Assembly (NCBI RefSeq): GCF_009733845.1
Contig: NZ_WNXZ01000006.1
Span: forward strand, 186,001-250,000
From: Pseudactinotalea terrae
Lineage (GTDB): Bacteria; Actinomycetota; Actinomycetes; Actinomycetales; Beutenbergiaceae
Direction: 5' to 3'
DNA length: 64,000 nucleotides
The position numbers and the translations under genes were made by a program. Below are positions 34,576-43,431 of the stretch, in pieces (positions within the stretch are counted from its first letter, which is position 1; each line of letters begins with the position of its first letter). A model generated the notes under the pieces. The model saw nothing but the letters and a program-made list of their open reading frames with translations, was not told the origin of the DNA and did not search any database.

Positions 34576-36210
34576 ATGACCCGAGCAGGACAGATTCGGC
34601 GGCGCGCGGTTCCGGCGCTTGCCGCGCTGACCGTGGGGGCGCTCGCGCTCACCGCGTGCGGCGGTGGAGGAGACGGTGGCGACGGAGGTGGCGGCGGAGG
34701 CGACGACACCATCCAGATCCTCGTGCTCAAGCACGCGCTGACCGGTCCGATGGCCGACATGGCCTGGGTGGGCCAGATCGAGGAGGCCGCGGGCGTCACC
34801 ATCGAGTGGGAAGAGGTGTCGGCCGACTGGGAGCAGAAGAAGTCGACGATGCTCGCCGCTGGTGACATCCCCGACCTCGTCGTGGGCACCAACACGATCA
34901 CCAACTCCGACCTCGCCACCTTCGTGGGGTTGTTCGAGGACCTCAGCGACGATCTCGACTCGCTGCCGAACGTGACCGGCATGTTCGAGGCGGTCCCCGC
35001 GACCGAGGCGATGGCCACCCAGCCCGAGGGCACGATCTTCTCGCTGCCGAGCTACCGGCGGTTCTGGCCCGAGACCGGTACACGGCAGTTCATCAACCAG
35101 CAGTGGCTCGACAACCTGGGGCTCGAGCAGCCGACCACGTGGGACGAGCTGCACGAGGTGCTGCTGGCCTTCAGAGATGAGGACGCGAACGGCAACGGCG
35201 ACCCGAACGACGAGATCCCGATGGACTGGGCTCCCGCCGGCGACGCCGGCTTCGGTCTGTTCCAGCCGACCGTGCTGCTGGGCAGCCTGGGCCTGCCGAT
35301 CTCCGACGGCGGCGGTGACGGCTACTTCGTCGAGGACGGTGAGGTCAAGAACTTCCTCGTCGATGAGCGGTACCGCGACCTGATCGCCTTCCTGCACGAG
35401 CTCTACGCCGACGGTCTGATCAGCCAGGACGTCATGACCCAGGACTACTCGGCCTACCAGTCGGTAGCTCGTGGTGACGGCGACACCGCCAAGGTCGGCT
35501 TCACCTGGGGCTGGGCCGGTTCGGACCGCGTGGGTGCGCAGCTCGCGGGCCAGTACGCCGCCATGGCACCGCTGCGTGCCGACGACTCGATCGCTGAGTC
35601 CGACCTGACGTGGTCCTACGACTCCTACCTGCTCAACTACGGCGTCAACTCGATCACCATGTCGGCGCAGAGCGACAACAAGGAGGGGGCGCTCGCGGTC
35701 ATCAACGCCTTCTACGACCAGGACATCTCGCTCCAGGTGCTGTGGGGCGACTTCGAGGACAACATCACGAAGGTCGATGACAGCACGTATGAGGTGCTGC
35801 CGCCCGCTGACGAGTCCACGGACCCCTCGACCTGGAAATGGACCACCACGTTGGCCGACAACGGGCCGGGCTGGATCCGCGACGACATCGAGGTGGCGCT
35901 GCCCGCCGACCTCGCGGAAGCCGTCGAGCAGTCGGAGCCGCTCCAGGCGGCGATCGCGAACGTCGACCCCGCCACGGACATCTTCCCGAGCGCTCTCATC
36001 AAGATGTCCCAGGAGGATCTCAGCGCGCTGTCGATCAACAACACCGCGATCTTCAGCATCGCGATGCAGCGATGGGCCACGTGGATCACCGAGGGCGGCG
36101 TCGAGAACGACTGGGACGGCTACGTCACCGAGATCGAGAACTCGGGCATGACCCAGAACCTCGAGATCCACCAGGGCTACTACGACGAGTTCAGCGCCTC
36201 GCAGGGCTGA
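34576..36210 (+). CDS. Extracellular solute-binding lipoprotein of a carbohydrate ABC importer
   Basis: A 544-residue lipoprotein: basic N-terminus, hydrophobic core, lipobox LTAC with lipidated Cys28, then a Gly/Asp-rich spacer. The mature part resembles LplA/YtcQ-type binding proteins, which are larger than typical sugar-binding proteins (about 500 residues) and bind oligosaccharides such as rhamnogalacturonan fragments. Two hairpins bracket the gene, which may favour its expression over the permeases. Confidence 0.9.
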   Translation: MTRAGQIRRRAVPALAALTVGALALTACGGGGDGGDGGGGGGDDTIQILVLKHALTGPMADMAWVGQIEEAAGVTIEWEEVSADWEQKKSTMLAAGDIPDLVVGTNTITNSDLATFVGLFEDLSDDLDSLPNVTGMFEAVPATEAMATQPEGTIFSLPSYRRFWPETGTRQFINQQWLDNLGLEQPTTWDELHEVLLAFRDEDANGNGDPNDEIPMDWAPAGDAGFGLFQPTVLLGSLGLPISDGGGDGYFVEDGEVKNFLVDERYRDLIAFLHELYADGLISQDVMTQDYSAYQSVARGDGDTAKVGFTWGWAGSDRVGAQLAGQYAAMAPLRADDSIAESDLTWSYDSYLLNYGVNSITMSAQSDNKEGALAVINAFYDQDISLQVLWGDFEDNITKVDDSTYEVLPPADESTDPSTWKWTTTLADNGPGWIRDDIEVALPADLAEAVEQSEPLQAAIANVDPATDIFPSALIKMSQEDLSALSINNTAIFSIAMQRWATWITEGGVENDWDGYVTEIENSGMTQNLEIHQGYYDEFSASQG

Positions 36211-36240
36211 GTCGACTCGTCAGCCCGCAGCGCTGATCCC

Positions 36241-36276
36241 GGTGCGGCTCGCCCACGCAGGTGGGTGAGCCGCACC
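36241..36276 (+). promoter_or_regulatory. Long mRNA hairpin between binding-protein and permease genes
   Basis: A 16-pair stem, GGTGCGGCTCGCCCAC (36241-36256) with GTGGGTGAGCCGCACC (36261-36276), has one G-U pair and a GCAG loop. It ends nine bases before the permease ribosome site GAAGGAGA. Such hairpins in binding-protein/permease operons commonly reduce downstream transcription or protect the upstream mRNA. Confidence 0.65.
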
Positions 36277-36295
36277 CCGACCGAAGGAGATCGAC

Positions 36296-37243
36296 GTGAC
36301 GGCAGCCTCGCCGACACAAGCGCGGCCCCGGCCCGGTGCGGGTGCACAGCTCGCGCGGCACGCGCGGCGCTACTGGCAGCTGTGGGTGATGGCAGCCCCG
36401 GCGATCGCGTTCGTCGCGGTGTTCGCCTACGTACCGATGTACGGCCTGCAGCTCGCGTTCCGCGAGTTCGACTTCACCGCCGGCCTGACCGGTGGTGAGT
36501 GGGTGGGTCTGAAGTACTTTCAGCAGTTCTTCGAGAGCCCGCAGTTCTGGACGCTGATCCGCAACACCGTGGTGATCAGCATGACCACGCTGGTGGTGGG
36601 CTTCGTGGCGCCGATCGCGCTCGCGTTGATCGTCAATCAGGTGGTCAATCGAAGTCGGAAGAAGTTCCTGCAGACGGCGACCTACCTGCCGCACTTCATC
36701 TCGATCGTGGTGATCGTGGGCATGCTGCAGGTGTTCCTGTCGCCGAGCTCAGGCCTGATCACCCGGGTGGCGGAGTTCTTCGGTGCCTCGGGTGGCAACC
36801 TGCTCGGCAGCTCGGCGTTCGTGCAGGTGTACGTGATCTCCGAGGTGTGGCAGCACTGCGGGTGGAACAGCATCATCTACCTGGCTGCGCTCGCGAGCGT
36901 GGACACCCAGCTGTACGAGGCCGCGAGGATCGACGGCGCAGGGCGCTTCACGATCATCCGTCACATCGATGTGCCCGCACTCGTGCCGACGATGATCGTG
37001 CTGCTGATCCTCAACATGGGCAACGTGCTGAACACGGGCTTCGAGAAGATCTTCCTCATGCAGAACCCCCTCAACCTGGGGGTCTCGGAGGTGATCGCGA
37101 CCTATGTGTACAAGATCGGCATCCTCTCGAACCAGTTCAGCTACGGCACCGCGATCGGGCTGTTCAACACCCTCATCAACTTCACCTTCTTGGTGGTCAC
37201 GAACCAGGTGGCCAAGCGGGTGTCCAACACGAGCCTGTGGTGA
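36296..37243 (+). CDS. Carbohydrate ABC transporter permease, LplB-like
   Basis: A 315-residue inner-membrane permease with six helices and the cytoplasmic EAA-type coupling motif EAARIDGAGRFTIIRHIDVP. Strong similarity blocks AYVPMYGLQLAFREFDF and LPHFISIVVIVGMLQVFLSP match LplB/YteP proteins, partners of large LplA-type binding proteins. It pairs with the next permease; no ATPase gene is present in the operon, so a shared MsmX-type ATPase encoded elsewhere is expected. Confidence 0.92.
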   Translation: MTAASPTQARPRPGAGAQLARHARRYWQLWVMAAPAIAFVAVFAYVPMYGLQLAFREFDFTAGLTGGEWVGLKYFQQFFESPQFWTLIRNTVVISMTTLVVGFVAPIALALIVNQVVNRSRKKFLQTATYLPHFISIVVIVGMLQVFLSPSSGLITRVAEFFGASGGNLLGSSAFVQVYVISEVWQHCGWNSIIYLAALASVDTQLYEAARIDGAGRFTIIRHIDVPALVPTMIVLLILNMGNVLNTGFEKIFLMQNPLNLGVSEVIATYVYKIGILSNQFSYGTAIGLFNTLINFTFLVVTNQVAKRVSNTSLW

Positions 37244-37248
37244 CCTCG

Positions 37249-38154
37249 ATGAGACTCAACGCACTGCGCAGGCGGAGCCCTGCCGACCTCGCCTTCACGA
37301 TCGGGCTGTTCGTGGTCTGCGCCGCGATCCTGTTCGTGACGCTCTACCCGATCTACTTCGTGATGATCGCCTCGATCAGCGATGCCACCATGGTCGCCAC
37401 CGGTCAGGTGTGGGCCTTCCCTCGGAGGATCTCGCTCTTCGGGTACGAGCAGATCCTGGGCGACTCCAGGATCTGGACCGGCTACCGGAACACCATCCTC
37501 TACACGGTCGTGGGCACCGCGGTGAACCTGCTGGTCACGCTGCCCGCTGCCTACGCGCTGTCCCGGCGCGAGTTCCGGCCTCGCAAGATCCTCATGTTCT
37601 TCTTCGCCTTCACGATGTTCTTCAACGGCGGCCTCATCCCGATGTACCTGCTGCTGCGCGACCTGAGCCTGCTGGACAACTGGCTGGTGTTCGTGCTGCC
37701 CAGCGCCGTGAACGTCTACAACCTCATCATCGCGAGGGCGTTCTTCGAACACTCCCTGCCCGAGGAGCTGCACGAGGCCGCCTCGATCGACGGCGCGAGC
37801 TACTTCCAGTTCTTCATCAAGATGGCGCTGCCGCTGTCGATGGCCATCATCTCGGTCATCGGTCTGTACTACCTGGTCCAGCACTGGAACGACTTCTTCA
37901 CTGGTCTCGTGTTCGTCCGCACATACGACAAGCAACCACTGCAGATCGTGCTGCGTGACATCCTGATCTCCAACCAAGCGTTTGCGGGCGGCGCCGGCGG
38001 CGCAGGCGGCTCGGGCGGCTCCTACGCGCAGCAGTACGCCGATCAGATCAAGTACGGCGTCATCGTCGTCTCCACGCTGCCGGTGATCATCCTCTACCCC
38101 TTCATGCAGCGGTACTTCGAGAAGGGCGTCATGATCGGGTCGGTGAAGGGCTGA
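37249..38154 (+). CDS. Carbohydrate ABC transporter permease, YtcP/LplC-like
   Basis: A 301-residue partner permease with VTLYPIYFVMIASISDA, LPAAYALSRREFRPRKILM and the coupling motif HEAASIDGASYFQFFIKMALP. A Gly/Ser-rich loop (GGAGGAGGSGGS) in the late periplasmic or cytoplasmic loop is unusual. ATG at 37249 is taken; an in-frame GTG at 37240 overlaps the upstream stop codon (GTGA) and may be the true start. Confidence 0.9.
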   Translation: MRLNALRRRSPADLAFTIGLFVVCAAILFVTLYPIYFVMIASISDATMVATGQVWAFPRRISLFGYEQILGDSRIWTGYRNTILYTVVGTAVNLLVTLPAAYALSRREFRPRKILMFFFAFTMFFNGGLIPMYLLLRDLSLLDNWLVFVLPSAVNVYNLIIARAFFEHSLPEELHEAASIDGASYFQFFIKMALPLSMAIISVIGLYYLVQHWNDFFTGLVFVRTYDKQPLQIVLRDILISNQAFAGGAGGAGGSGGSYAQQYADQIKYGVIVVSTLPVIILYPFMQRYFEKGVMIGSVKG

Positions 38155-38840
38155 TGCAGAAGCTGCTCGATCTTCACCAGCGTCTCGGCCGGCTCGGGCT
38201 GCGGCTGCTGTTCCTGCAGCTGCTGTGGCTGGGCTACACGCTGCGCGGCGCTGTGGTGCTGGGGATCTTCCCCGCCACCGCCGCTGTGCACGCCGTCCTG
38301 CGTCAGCAGGAGCGCGACGGTGACGACGACGAGCTGCCGCGGTGGCGACCGCTGCGCACCGCGTTCGCCGAGCACTGGCGCCGCGAGCTCTGGCCCGCCA
38401 ACCGGCTCGGGCTGCTGCTCAGCCTGATGTGGTCCGTGCTGCTGGCCTCGCGGGCGGTGGTGGAGCGTGTCGACCTCGGCGCGCCGGGGCCGCTCCTGGC
38501 GGGCGGGCACACGATCCTGGGCGTGCTGCTCGGGCTCGTCACGATGCTCGCCTGGCCCCTGCAGGCCCACTTCGACGATGGCGCACCGGCACTGCTGCGC
38601 CGCGCCCTCGTGCTCGTGCTCGGCCGGCCGGCGATCAGCCTGCTCGCCGGTGCCGGGGTGGGCCTGGTGCTGTGCGCCTACTACCTGCTGCCGGGCCTTG
38701 TCCCGGTGTTCGGGGTCCCTGCCACGGCAGCGATCGCTACGGCCTGCCTGTGGCGCACCGGGGTGCTCATGGCGCGAGCACCGTCACCTCGCCTCGGCGG
38801 CCCCGCCCCGGCGGCCGTCCCCCACAGGGCGCAAGCATGA
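38154..38840 (+). CDS. YesL-like DUF624 membrane protein
   Basis: A 228-residue protein with five or six membrane helices and a YesL-like core (LGIFPATAAVHAVLRQQ, FAEHWRRELWPANRLGLLLS). YesL genes regularly accompany LplA/LplB/YtcP importers in Bacillus and actinobacteria; the molecular role is unknown. It overlaps the permease stop codon by one base (TGATG) and the next gene by four bases. Confidence 0.78.
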   Translation: MQKLLDLHQRLGRLGLRLLFLQLLWLGYTLRGAVVLGIFPATAAVHAVLRQQERDGDDDELPRWRPLRTAFAEHWRRELWPANRLGLLLSLMWSVLLASRAVVERVDLGAPGPLLAGGHTILGVLLGLVTMLAWPLQAHFDDGAPALLRRALVLVLGRPAISLLAGAGVGLVLCAYYLLPGLVPVFGVPATAAIATACLWRTGVLMARAPSPRLGGPAPAAVPHRAQA

Positions 38841-40654
38841 CCGGGCAGCGCGGCCAGCCGCACCCTGCGGGCATGCCTCCGCCCTCTCGCGCGGCTGTCG
38901 AACCCGTGCTCCGGTCCCTCGGCTACGAGGGGCGGGTACGACTCTCGGGCGCGCTCGGAGAACGGGTGGCGGATGCCGTCGAGACCTACCTCGGCATGCC
39001 GCCCGAGGACGTGCTGCACGGGTTCCGTACCCAGGCGGGGCTGGCCTCGCCGGGGCAGGCGATGACCGGCTGGTCGAGCGTCACCACGCAGCCGACGTTC
39101 GGGCAGTGGGTGAGCGGGCTGGCGAGGCTCGGCGTGACCGCCGGGGTAGCTGAGGCGAGTGCCCGCGCGGTCGAGCTGGTGGCCGGCTACGCCGAGACCG
39201 TCGACCCCGACGGCGACACCCGGATGAGCCTGTACGGCTACGAGAAGCTCGTGTGCGGTCTGGTGGACGTGGCCCGCTATGCGCCCCAGGGGCGGGACGA
39301 GGCGCTAGCGCTGCTCGAGCGCACCGCGGAGTGGGCGGCGCGCACCTTCGAGCGTGATCGCCCCCCGGCGCACGCCGCGAACTTCGCCGGCGGCGTGATC
39401 ACGCCGCACTCGCACGCGCGCACGATCGAGTGGTACACGCTGGCGGAGAACCTTCACCGCGGCTACCTGGCGGGGGCGAGCACGGCGGTCGAGGACTTCG
39501 CCCGCGTGTGGCACTACGACTCCTACTGGGACGCCTTCGCGCAACGGCCGGAGCCAGGCCGGCCGTGGGACGTGCCGGTCTGGCTGCACGCGTACTCGCA
39601 CGTCAACACGTTCGCCTCCGCAGCGGCGGCCTACGAGGTGAGTGGTGATCCGCACCATCTCGAGGTCTTGCGCAGCGCGTACGAGCACCTGACGACCACG
39701 CAGACCTATGCCACGGGCGGATATGGGCCCAGCGAGCTCACGCTGCCCGAGGACGGCGCGCTGGGGCGAAGCCTCGAGTGGCGCACCGACACCGCGGAGG
39801 TCGTCTGCGGCAGCTGGGCCGCCTTCAAGCTCTCGACGGCGTTGCTGCGGTTCACGGGTGAGGCGCGCTACGCGGACTGGGTGGAGCAGCTGGTGTTCTC
39901 CGGGCTGGGAGCGGTGACGCCCGTGCAGCCCGGTGGCCGGTCGCCGTACTACCACGACTACCGGCTGGGGATCGCGACCAAGCTGCCGCACTGGGACGAC
40001 TGGCCGTGCTGCTCGGGCACGTACGTGCAGGGTGTCTCGCACCTGCCGGATCTCGTGTACCACCAGCACGACGGCGGGATCGCGGTCGCCTTGTACGTCC
40101 CCTCCGAGGTCACGTGGTCCCAGGGTGGGGCGGAGCACGGTTTGACGCAGCGCACCGACTTCCCTGCTGAGGACGTGACCGCGTTGACGGTGAGTGGCTC
40201 TGGAGCGTTCTCGCTGCGGCTGCGGGTGCCGCCGTGGAGCAACGACTTCCAGGTGCGCGTCAACGGCCGGCGCGTCGACGCCGGCACGGTCGAGGGTGGC
40301 TGGCGAGAGCTGGATCGCGACTGGTCGGACGGCGACGAGGTCACGATCACGCTCGGCGCCGGGCTGCAGGTGCTTCCCGTCGACCGGTGGCACCCGAACC
40401 GGGTCGCGTTCGCGCACGGTCCTGTGGTGCTGGCGCAGAACGCCGACTGGACGATGCCGCTCTCGCTGCCGACCCCGTGGGCGATGGTCGACCTCGACGC
40501 CGCGTTCACACGGGAGGAGAACGGGCTGGGCTATCGGCCGGTCGGCGTGGGGACGGCACGGCTGCCGCTGGGAAGCCTGCGCCCGCTCGCCGATGTGCCC
40601 GACCGGATCCCGTACCGGGTCTACACCGACCTCGACGACCCGCGCATCATCTGA
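38837..40654 (+). CDS. DUF1680/GH127-like beta-L-arabinofuranosidase
   Basis: A 605-residue (alpha/alpha)6-barrel protein only distantly related to the first GH127 enzyme. The paired cysteines are Cys391-Cys392 (WPCCSGTY) and the other metal ligands are probably Glu321 and Cys324 (TAEVVCGSW), spaced E-x-x-C rather than the usual E-x-C. The C-terminal beta-sandwich LRLRVPPWSNDFQVRVNGRR is typical. Arabinofuranosidase activity is likely but linkage is not predictable. It closes the importer operon. Confidence 0.82.
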   Translation: MTGQRGQPHPAGMPPPSRAAVEPVLRSLGYEGRVRLSGALGERVADAVETYLGMPPEDVLHGFRTQAGLASPGQAMTGWSSVTTQPTFGQWVSGLARLGVTAGVAEASARAVELVAGYAETVDPDGDTRMSLYGYEKLVCGLVDVARYAPQGRDEALALLERTAEWAARTFERDRPPAHAANFAGGVITPHSHARTIEWYTLAENLHRGYLAGASTAVEDFARVWHYDSYWDAFAQRPEPGRPWDVPVWLHAYSHVNTFASAAAAYEVSGDPHHLEVLRSAYEHLTTTQTYATGGYGPSELTLPEDGALGRSLEWRTDTAEVVCGSWAAFKLSTALLRFTGEARYADWVEQLVFSGLGAVTPVQPGGRSPYYHDYRLGIATKLPHWDDWPCCSGTYVQGVSHLPDLVYHQHDGGIAVALYVPSEVTWSQGGAEHGLTQRTDFPAEDVTALTVSGSGAFSLRLRVPPWSNDFQVRVNGRRVDAGTVEGGWRELDRDWSDGDEVTITLGAGLQVLPVDRWHPNRVAFAHGPVVLAQNADWTMPLSLPTPWAMVDLDAAFTREENGLGYRPVGVGTARLPLGSLRPLADVPDRIPYRVYTDLDDPRII

Positions 40655-40711
40655 GGGGCGCAAGCGGCTTACGCACAACCAGTCGCCGACATGTCGAATT
40701 AGCCCACACGG

Positions 40712-40737
40712 ATGTTGGCTACTTGCATGTTGGCTAC
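40712..40737 (+). repeat. Tandem 11-base direct repeats upstream of the ATPase gene
   Basis: ATGTTGGCTAC occurs at 40712-40722 and 40727-40737, a 15-base step, in an AT-richer stretch 35 bases before the ATPase start. A regulatory role is inferred from position only. Confidence 0.5.
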
Positions 40738-40771
40738 ATCTCGATAGTGTTGTGCATATGGGTGATGCTCG

Positions 40772-42217
40772 GTGAGGCAGGGCGCGGCTCGGTTTGTCCG
40801 GGCGCCGGTGCAAAGCTGGTTGTCGAGTCGGCTCGAGGAGGTGCGAGCCACGGGGACAGGACAGTTAATCGCGGTCCGCGGACGCCGTCAGGCGGGCAAG
40901 TCGACTGCGGTCGAATCGTTCGTCGAGGCCTCCGGGGTCCCCTATGTCTATGTCACCGGTATGTATCGGATGCCAGAACGCGTGCAGCTGGACGCGGCAG
41001 CCGAAGCCTTCGGTTCCTCTCGCAATCCCGTGCTTACCGGTCTTCCGGGTGTGCCGGGGTCGTGGCGCGACTGGTTCGGCCAGATCGCACTGGCGGCGTC
41101 GCAGGGGCCAGTGATCGCCGTCCTCGATGAGTTCCCATGGATTGCGGCGGGTGACAGCGCCGGTCTCGAAGGTGTCGTGCAGGCGATGTGGGACCGGGTA
41201 CTCGAGAAGTTGCCGGTGGTACTGATCCTGATCGGCTCAGATATCGCGATGATGGAGCGGCTTGCGCAGCATGACCGCCCGCTGTACGGAAGGCTTCGAG
41301 AACTCGTCGTTCCCGCACTCAACCCGGCTGAAGTATCGGCAGCACTGCCGGGGATGACTGCGTTCGAAGCGGTCGACGCTTATCTCGTCACAGGCGGCTA
41401 CCCGCGGCTCGTCGCCGATCTTCGCCGAAGTGGGCTGGGTGTGCGGGATTGGGTGCGTGCTTCCTTCGGCGACGACCTCAGCCCCTTGGTGGCGACGGGC
41501 CGGTTGACTCTGGATGCCGAGTTCGCTGACCGGGAGGCGGCCTACCGAGTGCTTTCGGCCATCGGTGCAGCCGAACCGGCTCGCCTCGGACTCGGTGAGA
41601 TCGCGGCAGAGATCTCTGACCCAGGGGGCGCCACCAAGAGCGTAGAGACCGCGGCATTGAGGGCGTTGGCGATGCTGGCCGACGACAAGCGCGTCGTGGA
41701 GCGAGAGCTGCCGGCGTGGGCGACATCGACCCGGCTGCGCCGCTACCGCCTGACCGACACCTACCTGCGGTTCTGGTTTCGCTACGTCGAACGGCAGGTC
41801 GACGTCATCGTGAGGGGGCGGGGAGACATCGCCACCGCAGCGTTTGATCGCGATTGGGCTAGCTGGCGCGGTCGTGCAGTGGAGCCGCTGGTGCGTCGAG
41901 GTATCGAGCTGCTAGGTGCGACAGACGGTCGGCTCGCAGGTGTCGAGTCCGTGCTGCCGTGGTGGACCAGAGACGGACAGGTCGAGGTCGATGTTGTGGC
42001 TGCGGATCGCGCGCGGACGCGTGTGCTCGGCACGATCAAGTGGCGCGAGGTGGGTGGCATCAGTCGCCATGAGATGGCTGAGCTCGGCGCTCTCCGATCG
42101 CGTGTCCCACGCGCAGCGGACGCCGCTCTGGCTGCGATCTGCCCTAGTGGTGAGGCACCCGAGCAAGCTGATCTGGCGTTTTCAGCGGCCGACCTCGTGG
42201 CGGCGTGGGAACGGTAG
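40772..42217 (+). CDS. AAA ATPase with C-terminal DUF234 nuclease-like domain
   Basis: A 481-residue ATPase_2-family protein with Walker A GRRQAGKST (Gly37 to Thr45) and Walker B VIAVLDEFPWI (Asp119-Glu120), then a winged-helix segment and a DUF234 domain (YRLTDTYLRFWFRYVE, WASWRGRAVEPLVRR, VEVDVVAADRARTRVLGTIKW), the last resembling a PD-(D/E)xK nuclease core. Cellular role is unknown; such genes are sporadic and AT-richer than their hosts, as here. It starts at GTG 40772 and is followed by a decayed copy of the GH127 gene end. Confidence 0.85.
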   Translation: MRQGAARFVRAPVQSWLSSRLEEVRATGTGQLIAVRGRRQAGKSTAVESFVEASGVPYVYVTGMYRMPERVQLDAAAEAFGSSRNPVLTGLPGVPGSWRDWFGQIALAASQGPVIAVLDEFPWIAAGDSAGLEGVVQAMWDRVLEKLPVVLILIGSDIAMMERLAQHDRPLYGRLRELVVPALNPAEVSAALPGMTAFEAVDAYLVTGGYPRLVADLRRSGLGVRDWVRASFGDDLSPLVATGRLTLDAEFADREAAYRVLSAIGAAEPARLGLGEIAAEISDPGGATKSVETAALRALAMLADDKRVVERELPAWATSTRLRRYRLTDTYLRFWFRYVERQVDVIVRGRGDIATAAFDRDWASWRGRAVEPLVRRGIELLGATDGRLAGVESVLPWWTRDGQVEVDVVAADRARTRVLGTIKWREVGGISRHEMAELGALRSRVPRAADAALAAICPSGEAPEQADLAFSAADLVAAWER

Positions 42218-42250
42218 CGCTCGCCACGTGACCTCGTCGCAGAAGTCCGA

Positions 42251-42342
42251 TGGTGCTGGCGTAGAACGCAGACTGGCCGACACCGGTCTCGCTGCTTACG
42301 CCGTGGGCGATGGTCGACCTCGACGACCCGCGGATCATCTGA
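42251..42342 (+). pseudogene. Decayed duplicate of the 3' end of the DUF1680/GH127 gene
   Basis: This stretch aligns with the end of the gene at 38837: 42251-42325 corresponds to 40425-40499 and continues directly with 40638-40654, ending in the same CATCATCTGA-type terminus (here GATCATCTGA). The join falls in an 11-base sequence, CGACCTCGACG, present at 40489-40499 and 40627-40637, so 138 bases were lost by recombination between short repeats. CAG has become TAG at 42262, so it cannot be translated. Confidence 0.8.
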
Positions 42343-42346
42343 GAGG

Positions 42347-42688
42347 TCAGTCGGCGTCGGGGCGCGGGGCGTACATGATGACGGCGACGCCGGCGAGGCA
42401 GATCAGCGCGCCGGTGATGTCCCAGCGGTCTGGCTTGTAGTCGTCGACCAGGCGCGCCCAGATGAGCGAGCCCGCCACGAAGACCCCGCCGTACGCCGCG
42501 AGGATGCGGCCGAAGTGGGCATCCGGCTGCAGGCTGGCGGCGAAGCCGTAGAGCCCGAGCGCCACCACCCCGGCGCCGATCCACGCCCAGCCGCGGTTCT
42601 CGCGGACGCCCTGCCAGATCAGCCAGGCGCCCCCGATCTCGAACAGGGCGGCGGCTCCGAACAGCGCGATCGAGCGAGCGAGGGTCAC
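42347..42688 (-). CDS. YnfA family small membrane protein
   Basis: A 113-residue four-helix membrane protein of the YnfA family ([55 protein letters not shown]). YnfA proteins resemble small multidrug transporters and are often found with heavy-metal efflux genes, as here, 14 bases after the CDF transporter. GTG start. Confidence 0.88.
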   Translation of the reverse strand: MTLARSIALFGAAALFEIGGAWLIWQGVRENRGWAWIGAGVVALGLYGFAASLQPDAHFGRILAAYGGVFVAGSLIWARLVDDYKPDRWDITGALICLAGVAVIMYAPRPDAD

Positions 42689-42702
42689 GGGTGGCTCCTG
42701 GG

Positions 42703-43431
42703 TCAGCGGATCTCGGACGTCGATTCTCCTGATGCGGTGCAGCAGCCATCGGTGCACGCGCCGTCGTCCTCGGTTCGGGTGATCGTTCCCGGGGGCGGGG
42801 CGCAGCAGCCCTCTCCCTGCCAGGCCTCGACGCCTTCCTTGATGGCGACGACGGCGATCACCAGGGCCGCGACCGGGTCGGCCCAGGTCCACCCCAGTGC
42901 GGAGTTGAGCACGAGCCCGACGAGCAGCACCGCGGAGAGATACGTGCACAGCAGCGTCTGCTTGGAGTCGGCGACGGCGCTGGCGGAGCCGAGCTCGCGG
43001 CCGGTGCGCCGCTCGAACCAGGAGAGGAACGGCATCACCAGCAGACTGACGGCCGCGAGCACGATGCCGACCATCGAGTGGTCCGGCTGGGCGGCGCCGA
43101 GCAGTGTCCGGGCGGCGTCGACCGAGACGAACGCTGCCAGCCCGAAGAAGGAGACTGCGATCAGTCGCATCGCGAGCCGTTCGCGGCGCTCGTGGTCCGG
43201 GCCCGCGAACTGCCACGCGACGGCGGCAGCCGAGAGCACCTCCACCACCGAGTCCAGGCCGAAGGCGACCAGTGCGCTCGAGGAGGCGATCCGGCCCGCA
43301 GCGATGGCGACGGCCGCCTCGATCACGTTGTAGGTGATCGTGGCGGTCACGATCCAGCGGACCCGGCGCACGAGCACCGCTCGCCGGGGGGCGGACGGCA
43401 CCCGGGCCGCGACCGGGCGCAGGCTGCTCAT
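42703..43431 (-). CDS. Cation diffusion facilitator-like transporter with Cys-rich tail
   Basis: A 242-residue membrane protein with six helices. Metal-site aspartates appear in [15 protein letters not shown] and [11 protein letters not shown], but the second residue of each usual HxxxD/DxxxD pair is replaced. The C-terminus carries [10 protein letters not shown] and GACTDGCC cysteine motifs, which favour soft metals such as Cd or Pb. It overlaps the ArsR gene by ATGA, so efflux is under that sensor. Confidence 0.8.
   Translation of the reverse strand: MSSLRPVAARVPSAPRRAVLVRRVRWIVTATITYNVIEAAVAIAAGRIASSSALVAFGLDSVVEVLSAAAVAWQFAGPDHERRERLAMRLIAVSFFGLAAFVSVDAARTLLGAAQPDHSMVGIVLAAVSLLVMPFLSWFERRTGRELGSASAVADSKQTLLCTYLSAVLLVGLVLNSALGWTWADPVAALVIAVVAIKEGVEAWQGEGCCAPPPGTITRTEDDGACTDGCCTASGESTSEIR

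Noticed and set aside
40772-42217. ATPase gene considered as a transposon ATPase (IstB or TniB type).
   Set aside because: No transposase, terminal inverted repeats or target-site duplication; the C-terminal DUF234 domain identifies a different family.
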